Shown: positions 33,173-42,277, numbered from the stretch's first letter. The stretch: 64,000 nt of DNA from Sporomusa malonica (GCF_900176355.1 NZ_FWXI01000027.1:1-64000); one strand, 5' to 3'. Made by a program: numbers and translations. Notes: generated from the letters alone by a model not told the origin.

Positions 33173-34234
33173 ATGAAAGGGTTTTATCAAAACGTAGTTG
33201 ACCTACTTTCTTGTGGCGAGAGTATTGTATTGGCTACTATCTTTCACAGTGCGGGATCAGCTCCGCGCTCGGCTGGGGCAAAGATGGTCATACGTGCTGA
33301 TGGTTCTATAATTGGAACGGTTGGCGGAGGACGCTTGGAAGCTGATACTATTGGGCTAGCGAAAAAAGTTATGGAAAGTCGGCAATCTGTAATACAGGCG
33401 TTCGACTTGACTGGGACAGATGCTGCCGGGGTTGGAATGATTTGCGGTGGGGCAGGCGAAATCCTCCTGGATTATATCGACGCTGGCGATGATGAAAACC
33501 GTAAAGTGTTTGAAGCAATTATCGCAAATATGGATAAAGCGCAAAAGGCTTGGCTGATAACTGAATTAGCTGAAGAACCGGTGGAAGGAAAAATGCGGCA
33601 GCAATGTCTGGTTAAACACGATGGAACGGTAATCGGCAGTTTTCACTGCGAGCCAGAGTTTATGGCAAAGCTGTCATCTGGTCCGGCTAAGATTTCGATC
33701 CATGCTGACATTAAGGATGGTCGTCGCTTTATCGTGGAACCTATCAGAACCACAGGTGTAGTATACTTGTTCGGAGCAGGCCATGTTTCGCAACAAATTG
33801 CGCGACTTACTGATATGGTGGGTTTTAATACAATAGTGCTGGATGATCGTCCGGCGTTTGCCAATAAGGAGCGGTTTCCCAAGGCGGAAACTGTTGTTAT
33901 CGATACCTTTCAGCCTCTCCCGGAACTGGTTATCAATAAAGACAGTTATCTTGTCATTGTGACAAGAGGACATCTTCATGACAGCATTGTGCTGGAACAG
34001 GCTCTCCGGACAAGTGCCGGATACATTGGTATGATCGGCAGCAAAAAGAAACGGGATAAACTGTTTAAGTCTCTTGAGGCCCAGGGATTCAGCAAGGAGG
34101 ACCTAAAACGGGTATATTCCCCGATTGGTATTGACATTTATGCCGAGACACCGGAAGAAATAGCAGTAAGCATTGTGGCTGAGTTGATCAAAGCCAGAGC
34201 GGAGCGGGAAAGATGTGTAACTGTAGAAAGATAG
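33173..34234 (+). CDS. Full-length XdhC-family molybdoenzyme maturation protein
   Basis: 353 residues holding both parts in the usual order: the CoxI N-terminal domain (HSAGSAPRSAGAKMV, GTVGGGRLEAD, GMICGGAGEILLDY) and the Rossmann half (LFGAGHVSQQIA, LDDRPAFANKERFP, IVTRGHLHD, YIGMIGSKKKR, SPIGIDIYAETPEEIAVSI). AGAGGAGG precedes the ATG at 33173. It is the third XdhC-type gene of the cluster; paralogues may serve sulfuration, insertion or a different enzyme. Its end overlaps the next gene by 22 bases. Confidence 0.9.
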   Translation: MKGFYQNVVDLLSCGESIVLATIFHSAGSAPRSAGAKMVIRADGSIIGTVGGGRLEADTIGLAKKVMESRQSVIQAFDLTGTDAAGVGMICGGAGEILLDYIDAGDDENRKVFEAIIANMDKAQKAWLITELAEEPVEGKMRQQCLVKHDGTVIGSFHCEPEFMAKLSSGPAKISIHADIKDGRRFIVEPIRTTGVVYLFGAGHVSQQIARLTDMVGFNTIVLDDRPAFANKERFPKAETVVIDTFQPLPELVINKDSYLVIVTRGHLHDSIVLEQALRTSAGYIGMIGSKKKRDKLFKSLEAQGFSKEDLKRVYSPIGIDIYAETPEEIAVSIVAELIKARAERERCVTVER

Positions 34235-35334
34235 CAGGGTTAATTGTTGCCGCAGGATATTCATCACGGATGGGCGCATTCAAACCGCTGTTGCCATTAG
34301 GCGGTAAAACGGTGATCGAAACAGCAGTAGACAGTTTGCGTCATGGAGGAGTAACTGATGTAAGGGTGGTGGTCGGTCATCGGGCTGAAGACCTCTATCC
34401 CTTATTGGAACGGTTGAATGTTTGCGTTATTGAGAACCCGCGGTATGCTGAGGGCATGTTTTCTTCTGTTGTTGCCGGTCTTAATACCCTTGCCGGTGAA
34501 GCTGAGGCATTCTTCCTACTGCCTGGCGATACGCCGTTAATAAGAAAACGCAGTATTAAAGATATGTTGCGGGAATACCGCAAAACCGGTGCAGCCGTGG
34601 TTTACCCAGTTTTCCATGACCATAGGGGCCATCCGCCGCTTATTAGTGCTAGGTGTTTTGAAAGCATCCTCAGCGGCAATAGCGCTGGCGGTCTGCGAGA
34701 TATTCTGGATCGATTTGCCGCTGATAGCGTAGAGGTTGAACTAGCAGATCAGGGTGTATTGCTTGATATAGATACAATTGAAGATTATCGGAAACTTTCG
34801 GATTTTTATGCGCAGCGGGAGATTCCGACTTATGACGAATGTCTTGCCATATTACATAAGCATAGGGTTGACAGTAGAGTATCACGGCATGGGCAGGTTG
34901 TTGCAGATGTGGGCCGCAGTATGGCAGGTCTACTTAATGGCGTAGGTTTAAATCTCAATGTTGATTTGGTTATCGCCGGGGGACTTGTACATGATCTGGC
35001 AAAGGGTAAGCCAAACCATCCCAAGCGAGGCGGGCGGATGATCAATTGTATGGGTTTTTCAGCATTGTCGGGTATTGTAGCTTCTCATATGGATATGGAG
35101 TTTGCGGCAGACTATGTCGTTGATGAGGCAGCTATTGTGTTCCTTGCTGACAAGTTAGTTCAGGGTGACAGGCTGGTAACTCTTGCTGAACGGTTTGGCC
35201 CAGCATTAAACAAGTTTTCGAGCAGTCCTGAAATTATTGATTCGGTTTTGCGAAGAATGCGGACAGCAGAAGCCATTAGCGATCGAGTATTGGGTCTTTT
35301 GGGAATCAGTAGCTTTGACGAAATGGCATTATAA
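34213..35334 (+). CDS. MobA-like nucleotidyltransferase fused to an HD domain
   Basis: 373 residues. Residues about 8-195 are a MobA/MocA nucleotidyltransferase (LIVAAGYSSRMGAFKPLL, LLPGDTPLI), the type that adds CMP or GMP to molybdopterin. From about residue 225 an HD phosphohydrolase follows, with AGGLVHDLAKG carrying the metal-binding HD. It resembles the DVU_1551 NTP transferase. Molybdopterin cytosine dinucleotide, the cofactor of Mop enzymes, would be a fitting product; the HD part might hydrolyse a nucleotide or a cofactor intermediate (inference). Confidence 0.88.
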   Translation: MCNCRKIAGLIVAAGYSSRMGAFKPLLPLGGKTVIETAVDSLRHGGVTDVRVVVGHRAEDLYPLLERLNVCVIENPRYAEGMFSSVVAGLNTLAGEAEAFFLLPGDTPLIRKRSIKDMLREYRKTGAAVVYPVFHDHRGHPPLISARCFESILSGNSAGGLRDILDRFAADSVEVELADQGVLLDIDTIEDYRKLSDFYAQREIPTYDECLAILHKHRVDSRVSRHGQVVADVGRSMAGLLNGVGLNLNVDLVIAGGLVHDLAKGKPNHPKRGGRMINCMGFSALSGIVASHMDMEFAADYVVDEAAIVFLADKLVQGDRLVTLAERFGPALNKFSSSPEIIDSVLRRMRTAEAISDRVLGLLGISSFDEMAL

Positions 35335-35349
35335 TAGGGGGCGAGGTCT

Positions 35350-36483
35350 ATGAAGCCAGTTTATTTGAATAATGCCGCGACTTCATGGCCAAAGAAAGGG
35401 CAGGTGGGCGGTACCGTTGCTGCTTACATTGACGGACTTCCCTGCCATGCCGGACGTTCGGGTTTTAGCGGGTGGGATGTTACGGGACAATGCCGGGGGT
35501 TATTGGCTGGCTTGCTTCAGGTAAAGAATCCCAACCAGATTGTTTTGTGTTCTAATGCTACCTACGCCTTAAATATCGCTCTACATGGCATACACTGGCA
35601 GAGTGGAGCAGCAGTAGTAACTACTGCTGCTGAGCATAATTCTGTCCTGCGCCCGTTGCATTATCTGTCAAAAACCAAGGGGATATCCATTCATGAGGTT
35701 TCCGTTGATAGAATGGGGCGGGTCATCCTAGATGAATGGGAAGCCGCCATACAGCAATTTAAGCCCCAACTGGTTGTGTTTACTCACGCATCTAATGTTA
35801 CCGGTGCGGTTAATGATGCGGCGAGGCTCGGCGAGATAGCCAAACAGGCAGGTGCCATTACTCTCTTGGACGCATCACAGAGTTTGGGCATTATTCCTGT
35901 CTTACCTGAAGTATGGGGTTTTGATATGGTGGCTTTTACCGGGCATAAGTATCTGTTAGGCCCGACTGGTACGGGAGGACTATATATAGCCCCCGGATTA
36001 GACTTAGAGCCGGTGTGGGTAGGCGGAACTGGGATACAAAGTGACCTTGACGAAATGCCGCCAGATATGCCTAGCCGTTTCGAAGCCGGCACCCCTAATG
36101 ACCCCGCGTTTGCCGGTTTGGCTGCTGCTGTGACCTGGGCAAATGATCATGGTCTTGACAGCACTGAGTTACAGAGCAAGATCGAGAGGTTAGCAGCAGG
36201 CTTGGCTGCAGCAGGAGCAGACGTTATCTTTGTGGCCCCCCCGAGGACTCCAGTTGTTTCTTTTACGCTAAGGGACTGGGATGTAGGAGACGTTGGCGAA
36301 GTGCTGCACAAAAGTTTTGGTATAATCTGTCGGACCGGACTCCATTGTGCGCCGCGAATTCATTCCTACCTTGGAAGCTATCCTGCTGGTACGGTGCGGT
36401 TCAGTTTATCCCGTTTTACTACATATGAAGAAATTGACTATTGCTTAAGGGCTGTAGGCGAGATGATGCATGAAACAGGTTGA
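35350..36483 (+). CDS. Class V aminotransferase of the cysteine desulfurase family
   Basis: 377 residues with the PLP-binding lysine in FTGHKYLLGP (about Lys200), the aspartate of LLDASQSLG and the TAAEHNS histidine stretch of the family. A late cysteine in CRTGLHCAP lies where desulfurases keep the persulfide-forming Cys. It may supply sulfur to the molybdenum cofactor (sulfurated Mo is needed by Mop-type enzymes). Sulfur transfer is inferred from the family and neighbours. AGGGGGCGAGG is just ahead of the start; the end overlaps the next gene by 14 bases. Confidence 0.87.
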   Translation: MKPVYLNNAATSWPKKGQVGGTVAAYIDGLPCHAGRSGFSGWDVTGQCRGLLAGLLQVKNPNQIVLCSNATYALNIALHGIHWQSGAAVVTTAAEHNSVLRPLHYLSKTKGISIHEVSVDRMGRVILDEWEAAIQQFKPQLVVFTHASNVTGAVNDAARLGEIAKQAGAITLLDASQSLGIIPVLPEVWGFDMVAFTGHKYLLGPTGTGGLYIAPGLDLEPVWVGGTGIQSDLDEMPPDMPSRFEAGTPNDPAFAGLAAAVTWANDHGLDSTELQSKIERLAAGLAAAGADVIFVAPPRTPVVSFTLRDWDVGDVGEVLHKSFGIICRTGLHCAPRIHSYLGSYPAGTVRFSLSRFTTYEEIDYCLRAVGEMMHETG

Positions 36484-36784
36484 ATGGAAAAAGGTTGAAA
36501 ATTGCTTTAGCGGCACTAATGTATATGAATACCGTTTGCCTATTAAGGCCGATGAGGGATTTATTAATCACTTTTGCACAATTGGTTCGGTCAAATATTT
36601 TCGGAATTTTCCGCGACCATTTTTTAAGGCCGACCTTGCTGACGGTATAACGCTAAAAGGAGTTATTGCTGATTCTGTAATTAAAGTCAGCTTTCCTGAT
36701 CAAGATCCGCTAGGCTGCAAGCAAAAATTTGAGTGGCTCTTGGAAGAATTGATCAAACAACATGAGACTGGCGGGGAGCGATAA
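36470..36784 (+). CDS. Uncharacterised 104-residue protein
   Basis: Starts inside the end of the desulfurase homologue (14-base overlap) and ends eight bases before the radical SAM gene, so it is translationally coupled. A mixed alpha/beta protein with two cysteines (FCTIG, LGCKQ), no transmembrane part. No family recognised. It may be a partner or chaperone of one of its neighbours. Confidence 0.6.
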   Translation: MKQVEWKKVENCFSGTNVYEYRLPIKADEGFINHFCTIGSVKYFRNFPRPFFKADLADGITLKGVIADSVIKVSFPDQDPLGCKQKFEWLLEELIKQHETGGER

Positions 36785-36792
36785 ATTTTAAC

Positions 36793-38181
36793 ATGGATGA
36801 TATCCGAGAACAAGAAGAAGTGGTACTTTCTATAACCCAAAGTGTCTGTCCTGAATGTCTGCAACGCATTCCAGCTCAACGCGTGGCACGGGGTGACGAT
36901 GTGTTTTTAAAAAAATGCTGCCCAGAGCATGGTGAGTATCAAGTACGCATCTGGCAGGGGGAAGCTGCCTACCTAAACTGGAATAGTCCCCAAATCCCGT
37001 CTTCGCCGGCAGTCTGTGCCACCGAAAAAGACCGGGGGTGCCCCTTTGACTGCGGCTTATGCCCAGATCACCGCCAGCAGACGTGCTGTGTGCTGTTGGA
37101 AGTGACAAACAAATGCAACTTGCAGTGCCCTGTCTGTTTTGCCGCATCGTTACTGGACGAGCAGGAACAACCGGACCTTGCGGTCATTGAGGGCTGGTAC
37201 CGTATGCTGATGAATAGTGGTGGGCCCTACAATATTCAATTGTCAGGCGGTGAGCCAACTGTTCGTGATGATTTGCCAGAGATTATCTCAATGGGCAAAA
37301 GGCTGGGATTTGATTTTTTTCAGGTTAATACCAATGGCTTGCGACTTGCAACTGATGACGAGTATGTTGGCAGGCTGAAAGCAGCAGGACTAAATTGTGT
37401 ATTCCTGCAGTTTGATGGGATGAACGACAACGTCTATACCAAGCTGCGCGGGCGGGCGCTGCTTGACATCAAGAAGCAGGTACTAGAGGTCTGCGCTGCC
37501 CATGATATTGGTGTAGTGCTTGTACCGACTTTGGTGCCTGGGGTAAACGATGAGCATATTGGTGATATTTTGAAGTTTGCCATCAGCAGGATGCCGACCG
37601 TGAGGGGAGTCCACTTTCAGCCGATCAGCTACTTTGGGAGATACCCAGAAGCCCCGGTAGATGCTGATCGTATAACCCTTCCTGAGGTTATTCGGGAGAT
37701 TGAGAAACAGACTGGTGGGCAGATGAAAGCAGAGCACTTTCGCCCACCAGGTGGTGAACATGCCCATTGTTCATTTCATGGTAATTTTGCCCTTATGCCT
37801 GATGGCGATTTAAAACCTCTTCTGCCGCAAAGTACAGGTACCTGTTGCTGTACCCCTACAACTGGGGGAGCTAAGCGTGCCCGGCAGTTTGTTGCCAGGC
37901 AATGGTCGTCTGCCACCACGGCAGCATCTCGCAGCAACCAACCACGCAGTTCTGAAGGCGCCACTGGCAGCCTGACTAGTCTGGATGAGTTTTTGGAACG
38001 AGTAAGTACCTATAAGCTTGCTGTGTCAGGTATGGCTTTTCAGGATGCCTGGACCTTGGATTTGGATCGGCTAAAGCAGTGCTTTATTCATGTGGTAAGC
38101 CCAGAGGGCCGGTTGGTTCCTTTTTGCGCCTATAACCTGACAGACCGTCAGGGACGGGCTCTGTACCGGAGGGGGTTATGA
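36793..38181 (+). CDS. trsS: Radical SAM protein of the TrsS type
   Basis: 462 residues. The radical SAM cluster motif CNLQCPVC sits at residues 108-115 (Cys108, Cys112, Cys115), followed by QLSGGEPTVRDD, the SAM-binding GGEP. The N-terminal 90 residues have further cysteines (CPEC, KCC, CPFDCGLC), and the C-terminal third has HCSFHGN, TCCCTP and VPFCAYN. The arrangement matches the TrsS proteins found with Mop clusters, some of which contain selenocysteine; here no in-frame stop is seen, so this copy is a cysteine form. Its reaction is unknown. It overlaps the next gene by four bases. Confidence 0.85.
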   Translation: MDDIREQEEVVLSITQSVCPECLQRIPAQRVARGDDVFLKKCCPEHGEYQVRIWQGEAAYLNWNSPQIPSSPAVCATEKDRGCPFDCGLCPDHRQQTCCVLLEVTNKCNLQCPVCFAASLLDEQEQPDLAVIEGWYRMLMNSGGPYNIQLSGGEPTVRDDLPEIISMGKRLGFDFFQVNTNGLRLATDDEYVGRLKAAGLNCVFLQFDGMNDNVYTKLRGRALLDIKKQVLEVCAAHDIGVVLVPTLVPGVNDEHIGDILKFAISRMPTVRGVHFQPISYFGRYPEAPVDADRITLPEVIREIEKQTGGQMKAEHFRPPGGEHAHCSFHGNFALMPDGDLKPLLPQSTGTCCCTPTTGGAKRARQFVARQWSSATTAASRSNQPRSSEGATGSLTSLDEFLERVSTYKLAVSGMAFQDAWTLDLDRLKQCFIHVVSPEGRLVPFCAYNLTDRQGRALYRRGL

Positions 38182-39530
38182 CAACTGATGTGCGGATAAC
38201 GCCACTAGACGCTTGGATTGCTGGGAAAATGGGAACAGCAGGTGGCCGGGTGACAAGGGAACAGATCAACTGTTACCAGTTAATTCGATTAAATGAAACA
38301 ATAAGCAGAGCGCGGAGCTTGAGTCCTTTCTACAGGAAGCATTTAGCCGGTATGGGGTTAAATGGTCTTACACGATTAGAACAGATTGCGGAATATCCCT
38401 TGACTACCGCAGCTGACGTGACTGCACACGCTTTGCAGATGGTATGTGTCTCGCAGAGCCAAATTAATCGGGTGGTGACCCTGAATACTTCAGGCACTAG
38501 CGGGAACCCGAAACGCATTTACTTTAGCCCTTTTGATCAGGAGCTGACAATAGATTTTTTTCAGTGTGGCATGTCAACCTTAGTTGGTCCAGGAGATAAG
38601 GCGCTTATTTTGCTGCCAGGTGAGCGTCCTGGCAGTGTGGGTGATCTATTGCTGCAGGCATTGTTGCGCCTTGGTGTTTTGCCCACTTATTACGGTCTTG
38701 TTGAGAACGTGCCGAAGGCCGTCCTGAGAATGTGTCAGGTAAAGGCAAACTGCTTGGTAGGTGTACCGGTACAAGTACTGGCAATGGCCCGCTATTGGGA
38801 AAAATGGGGCGGGAGTGAATGGGCGCCACGGTGTGCACTATTAAGTACCGACCACATCCCGGCAGCCATTACGCGCGAACTCAAGCGGATCTGGAATTGT
38901 GAAGTGTATGAACATTATGGAATGACAGAGATGGGATTAGGCGGGGGGCTGGAATGTGCCGCACATGAAGGCTGTCATATGCGGGAAGCTGATCTATATT
39001 TCGAAATTGTTGATCCGGTTTCTGCGCAGCCACTGCCAGACGGCGAGTATGGAGAGGTGGTTTTTACTACTTTAACAAGGCAAGGAATGCCACTGATTCG
39101 CTATCGAACTGGTGATATTTCGAGATTTATCGTGAATCAATGCCAGTGCGGCAGTATACTACGGCGTCTTGAACGGGTAAGGAGCCGGAAAGATGGAACA
39201 GTCTGTTTCGGGGAAGGCTGGGAGTTTACAATAGCAGATCTCGATGAAGTCCTCTTTGCCTTGCCTGAGGTCACTAATTTCACCGCTGAGGTTAACTATG
39301 GCGAAATTACAAAATTGAAATTAGTTATAGTCGTGCTAGCTGATGGTCAACCTCCAGACCAACCTTTTGCCTTAAGTGCTCTACGACAATTGCCTGCAAT
39401 CCAAGCGGCAGAGCAAGCCGGGAAGCTGATGGTAGAGGTAGAGTTTGTCCGCAATTTGACTTTATCTCCCGCAAAAAGAAGCATCCGTGTAACTGGTCTG
39501 GCGAGGGAGGGTGTGGGGAGTGCGGTATAA
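38178..39530 (+). CDS. Phenylacetate-CoA ligase-like AMP-forming enzyme
   Basis: 450 residues of the PaaK-like ANL superfamily: TLNTSGTSGNPKRIYFS (adenylate-binding loop), EHYGMTEMGLGGG, and the YRTGDIS motif. The late CoA-transfer domain carries the usual Leu-rich helix and ends SPAKRSIRV. It would activate a carboxylate as the AMP ester and CoA thioester. It matches the DVU_1553-type ligase. A carboxylic acid made by the aldehyde oxidoreductase is the obvious candidate substrate (inference), but modification of a cofactor is also possible. Confidence 0.83.
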   Translation: MTTDVRITPLDAWIAGKMGTAGGRVTREQINCYQLIRLNETISRARSLSPFYRKHLAGMGLNGLTRLEQIAEYPLTTAADVTAHALQMVCVSQSQINRVVTLNTSGTSGNPKRIYFSPFDQELTIDFFQCGMSTLVGPGDKALILLPGERPGSVGDLLLQALLRLGVLPTYYGLVENVPKAVLRMCQVKANCLVGVPVQVLAMARYWEKWGGSEWAPRCALLSTDHIPAAITRELKRIWNCEVYEHYGMTEMGLGGGLECAAHEGCHMREADLYFEIVDPVSAQPLPDGEYGEVVFTTLTRQGMPLIRYRTGDISRFIVNQCQCGSILRRLERVRSRKDGTVCFGEGWEFTIADLDEVLFALPEVTNFTAEVNYGEITKLKLVIVVLADGQPPDQPFALSALRQLPAIQAAEQAGKLMVEVEFVRNLTLSPAKRSIRVTGLAREGVGSAV

Positions 39531-40155
39531 TGCGAAGGAAAAAGTTATATATCTAATTCGTCATGGTAGTATAGAAATGGAGAATAGCGAGCGGCGGTAT
39601 ATCGGGCAAATTGATCTGCCTTTGTCAGACGAGGGTGTGAGGCAAGCTCGCTTGCTACAAGCAGAACTTGGGGGGGAAGATATTTCGAGTGTCTTTTGCA
39701 GTGATCTGATACGCTCTGTGGATACTGCGAGGATTATTTCTGCAAGCTGGGACACAGAATTAGTAATTAGGCGCGATCTTCGGGAAATTAATATGGGTGA
39801 TTGGGAGGGAAAAACTTTTCGGGAAATTGCGACATGCCATCCCGAAGAGTATGCAAAGCGGGGGAGTAATATCATCAGTTACCGTGCCCCGGGCGCTGAG
39901 AGTTTCGAAGAATGCATGTCCAGGGGTATTGCGGCATTCTCTGATATAGCCGATTCTACTGAAGGAAATATTCTTATTGTGGGTCATGCGGGGATTAACA
40001 GACTACTATTATGTCATATTCTTGGTATGCCTCTTGAAAATCTTTTCCGTATCTCTCAGGGGTATGGGTGTATTAACATATTGGCAGTTAGCGGCGGGCA
40101 ATATTGCGTTAAGTTGTTAAATGGGCTTGTATATGCACCGCGGAAAGAAGTCTGA
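39520..40155 (+). CDS. Histidine-phosphatase family protein (CobC/PGM-like)
   Basis: About 211 residues with the catalytic LIRHGSIEMENS stretch near the N-terminus (His of RHG), a VFCSDLIRSVDTA arginine patch and the second catalytic His in IVGHAGINR. The family removes phosphate from small molecules, for example the alpha-ribazole phosphate of B12 assembly. Start choice: GTG at 39520 with GGGAGG upstream, also overlapping the ligase gene by 11 bases; the frame opens from 39511. It is the last gene of the accessory operon. Confidence 0.82.
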   Translation: MRYNAKEKVIYLIRHGSIEMENSERRYIGQIDLPLSDEGVRQARLLQAELGGEDISSVFCSDLIRSVDTARIISASWDTELVIRRDLREINMGDWEGKTFREIATCHPEEYAKRGSNIISYRAPGAESFEECMSRGIAAFSDIADSTEGNILIVGHAGINRLLLCHILGMPLENLFRISQGYGCINILAVSGGQYCVKLLNGLVYAPRKEV

Positions 40156-40161
40156 TGACCT

Positions 40162-40202
40162 AAAAACAAAAGCCAGCGGAAAAACCGCTGGCTTTTGTTT
40201 TA
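40162..40202. terminator. Bidirectional terminator between the Mop operon and the HTH-PBP gene
   Basis: AAAACAAAAGCCAGCGG pairs with CCGCTGGCTTTTGTTTT around an A-rich loop, with T-runs on both strands. It closes the operon and the convergent regulator gene. Confidence 0.93.
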
Positions 40203-41120
40203 GGTCTGGCCCATGATCTGACCGGTGTGGGTAATGTCGTATCCTCCCATACCTGCTATCTGCTCGCGGAAAGCTGCTGAACGGATAATGGCTAATAAGG
40301 TTTGGAAATGCGGCTTGTCCGCGTCCTCCTTGCGGATAACCAAATCATATCTTTCTTTTCTAAGCGGAATAAAGTCGATGTTAGCATTTTGCAGAGCTAC
40401 TTTCTCAATACCTAATCCGACATCGGCCTCACCACGCGCAACAGTGCTGGCAATTGTGAGATGACTTGTCTCTTCGCGGGTATAGCCATTAATCAAGGCG
40501 GAATTAAGATCCAGTTTTCGTAGTTGCTCATCAAGTAATACTCTGGCACCTGAACCGCGTTCCCTGTTAATGAGTCGTAACTCAGGTTTGGCTAAATCAT
40601 TCCAGTCGGTAATATCTAACGGATTATTTTTAGCGACATAAAATCCTGCAGTGCGATAGACAAGGTTGATAAGCAGCGCTCTATGGCCTGGTAACAGACT
40701 GCGAACATATGGAACATTGTACGTATCGGTGTCGCCATCCCAAAGATGTGCAGTTGCTACATTGGCGTTGCCTCGGTAGAGAGCAGTCAATCCGTCCATG
40801 CTGCCAGTATAGTTACGCAGAACGCTGATGTGTGGGAGCTCTTTTTCAAGATGCCTGGTGAGAATATCAAGAACAGTATCCTGTCCGCAGATGATAAAGC
40901 CACTATGACGGGGGGCTTCAGCCGGAGCGGAGGGCTGCGATATATTAGTCCCTTTTGATTTCTGAATATACATATCAAGATCAGGTGCCTCGACACGGAC
41001 TTTGCGTCCGATATGGTAAGCTGCCAAGTCACCGCGTTTGATCATTTCATAAACTGTGAATTTGGAAATCTTTAAAATTTTTGCTACTTCTTCTGGTGTA
41101 TAGGAAGCGTTTTCGCTCAT
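40200..41120 (-). CDS. HTH plus periplasmic-binding-like regulator, divergent from modA
   Basis: 306 residues. The first 55 are an excisionase/MerR-type DNA-binding domain (YTPEEVAKILKISKFTVYEM). The rest is a type 2 periplasmic-binding-like domain (about 75-300) kept in the cytoplasm as a sensor, with NVATAHLWDG, INRERGSGARVLLDEQ and ADVGLGIE. Proteins of this shape beside modA are thought to sense molybdate, tungstate or a cofactor form and to set molybdenum uptake. It is divergent from modA with about 320 bases between, an arrangement that favours control of that promoter. AATTCCTCC is the complement of its ribosome site. Confidence 0.85.
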   Translation of the reverse strand: MSENASYTPEEVAKILKISKFTVYEMIKRGDLAAYHIGRKVRVEAPDLDMYIQKSKGTNISQPSAPAEAPRHSGFIICGQDTVLDILTRHLEKELPHISVLRNYTGSMDGLTALYRGNANVATAHLWDGDTDTYNVPYVRSLLPGHRALLINLVYRTAGFYVAKNNPLDITDWNDLAKPELRLINRERGSGARVLLDEQLRKLDLNSALINGYTREETSHLTIASTVARGEADVGLGIEKVALQNANIDFIPLRKERYDLVIRKEDADKPHFQTLLAIIRSAAFREQIAGMGGYDITHTGQIMGQT

Positions 41121-41443
41121 AATTCCTCCAAAATTTTTAATAAATTTTCAAATATCCTCTTGCTAATATAATACAATGGATACTATAATAACACCATAGG
41201 TATTTTATATTTAGTTTTGTTCTGTTATGTTAGTTTTTGATTGATATATAACCAGAAGACTTTGTCGTTTGTACTAACTGTCGCTGCAATTTTATGTAAT
41301 AGAGAACAATGCTGTTCAGCTAATGTAGTTATGTTTAATTATGTTAGTTCTTTTTGTTTTAAGGAGGGTTGTGATGTTGTTATGCAGGTCCTGGTAATTA
41401 TGATGTGTAATAATGAAATCAGTATGCTGAGGAGGAGACCGGA
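41121..41443. promoter_or_regulatory. AT-rich regulatory gap between the HTH-PBP gene and modA
   Basis: A 323-base intergenic region without a coding frame. TTATGTTAGTT-like words recur at about 41224 and 41340, and a further AATGTAGTTATG is close to the second, so repeated operator sites are likely. The GGAGGAG site of modA is at the end. No clear promoter hexamers could be fixed. Confidence 0.45.
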
Positions 41444-42277
41444 ATGAAAAAAATCGACAGGTTTAATAAGAAAGCATTGTTATTTTTTGTGGTGGTTTTG
41501 ATTCTTGCAATTAATTTCGTTGCTGGCTGCGGTAGTACAAGCCAGGCACCCCAAACGCCGCCGGCGACTGCACAACAGCAGCCTGTTGAACTTACTATAT
41601 CGGCTGCAGTTAGCCTTAAGGATGCTCTGACCGAAATTCAAAATAAATATCAGGCCAAAAACCCTAATGTTAAGCTAGTGTACAATCTTGGTGCCTCTGG
41701 TTCTCTCCAGAAACAAATTGAGCAGGGTGCCCCAGCAGATATCTTTATCTCTGCCGCTCCCAAACAAATGGATGAGCTTGAAGCTAAGAACCTGATCAAT
41801 AAGGCTACCCGCAAAAATCTGGTAGAAAATAAGCTTGTCGTTGTGGTGCCCAAGGAATCAAAAATTGAGATCACTAACTTTGCGGACTTGGCTAAAGACA
41901 GTGTGCAAAAACTAGCCTTAGGTGAGACTGCAACTGTTCCGGCCGGGCAGTACGCCCAAGAAGCCTTGAATAAGCTTGGTGCATGGGATAAGGTTAAGGA
42001 TAAGGTTGTTTTTGCGAAAGATGTCCGCACCGTACTTGCTTACGCTGAAACAGGAAATGTCGATGCCGGTATAGTATATAAAACTGATGCCTTATCCAGT
42101 GAAAAAGTCAAAATAACAGCAACAGCTCCAGAAGGTTCCCATAAGCCTGTCGTTTATCCGGCTGCCCTGCTAGCGGCTACTAAACAACCGAAAGCAGCTG
42201 AAGAGTTCTTGGCCTATCTCTATAGCAGTGAAAGCAAAGCTGTCTTTGAAAAATATGGCTTTGCAATGGGGAAATAA
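41444..42277 (+). CDS. modA: Molybdate-binding lipoprotein ModA
   Basis: 277 residues. A charged start and hydrophobic run end at the lipobox VAGC (Cys29), so the protein is lipid-anchored outside the cytoplasmic membrane. The mature part has the ModA signatures ISAAVSLKDAL, NLGASGSLQKQIEQGAPADIF and LGETATVPAGQYA. It binds molybdate (or tungstate) and delivers it to ModBC. First gene of modABC, with a GGAGGAG site. Confidence 0.95.
   Translation: MKKIDRFNKKALLFFVVVLILAINFVAGCGSTSQAPQTPPATAQQQPVELTISAAVSLKDALTEIQNKYQAKNPNVKLVYNLGASGSLQKQIEQGAPADIFISAAPKQMDELEAKNLINKATRKNLVENKLVVVVPKESKIEITNFADLAKDSVQKLALGETATVPAGQYAQEALNKLGAWDKVKDKVVFAKDVRTVLAYAETGNVDAGIVYKTDALSSEKVKITATAPEGSHKPVVYPAALLAATKQPKAAEEFLAYLYSSESKAVFEKYGFAMGK

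Noticed and set aside
36793-38181. Selenocysteine in the TrsS-like protein
   Set aside because: No in-frame UGA interrupts the frame; the protein ends at a normal stop and the family cysteines are present as Cys codons.
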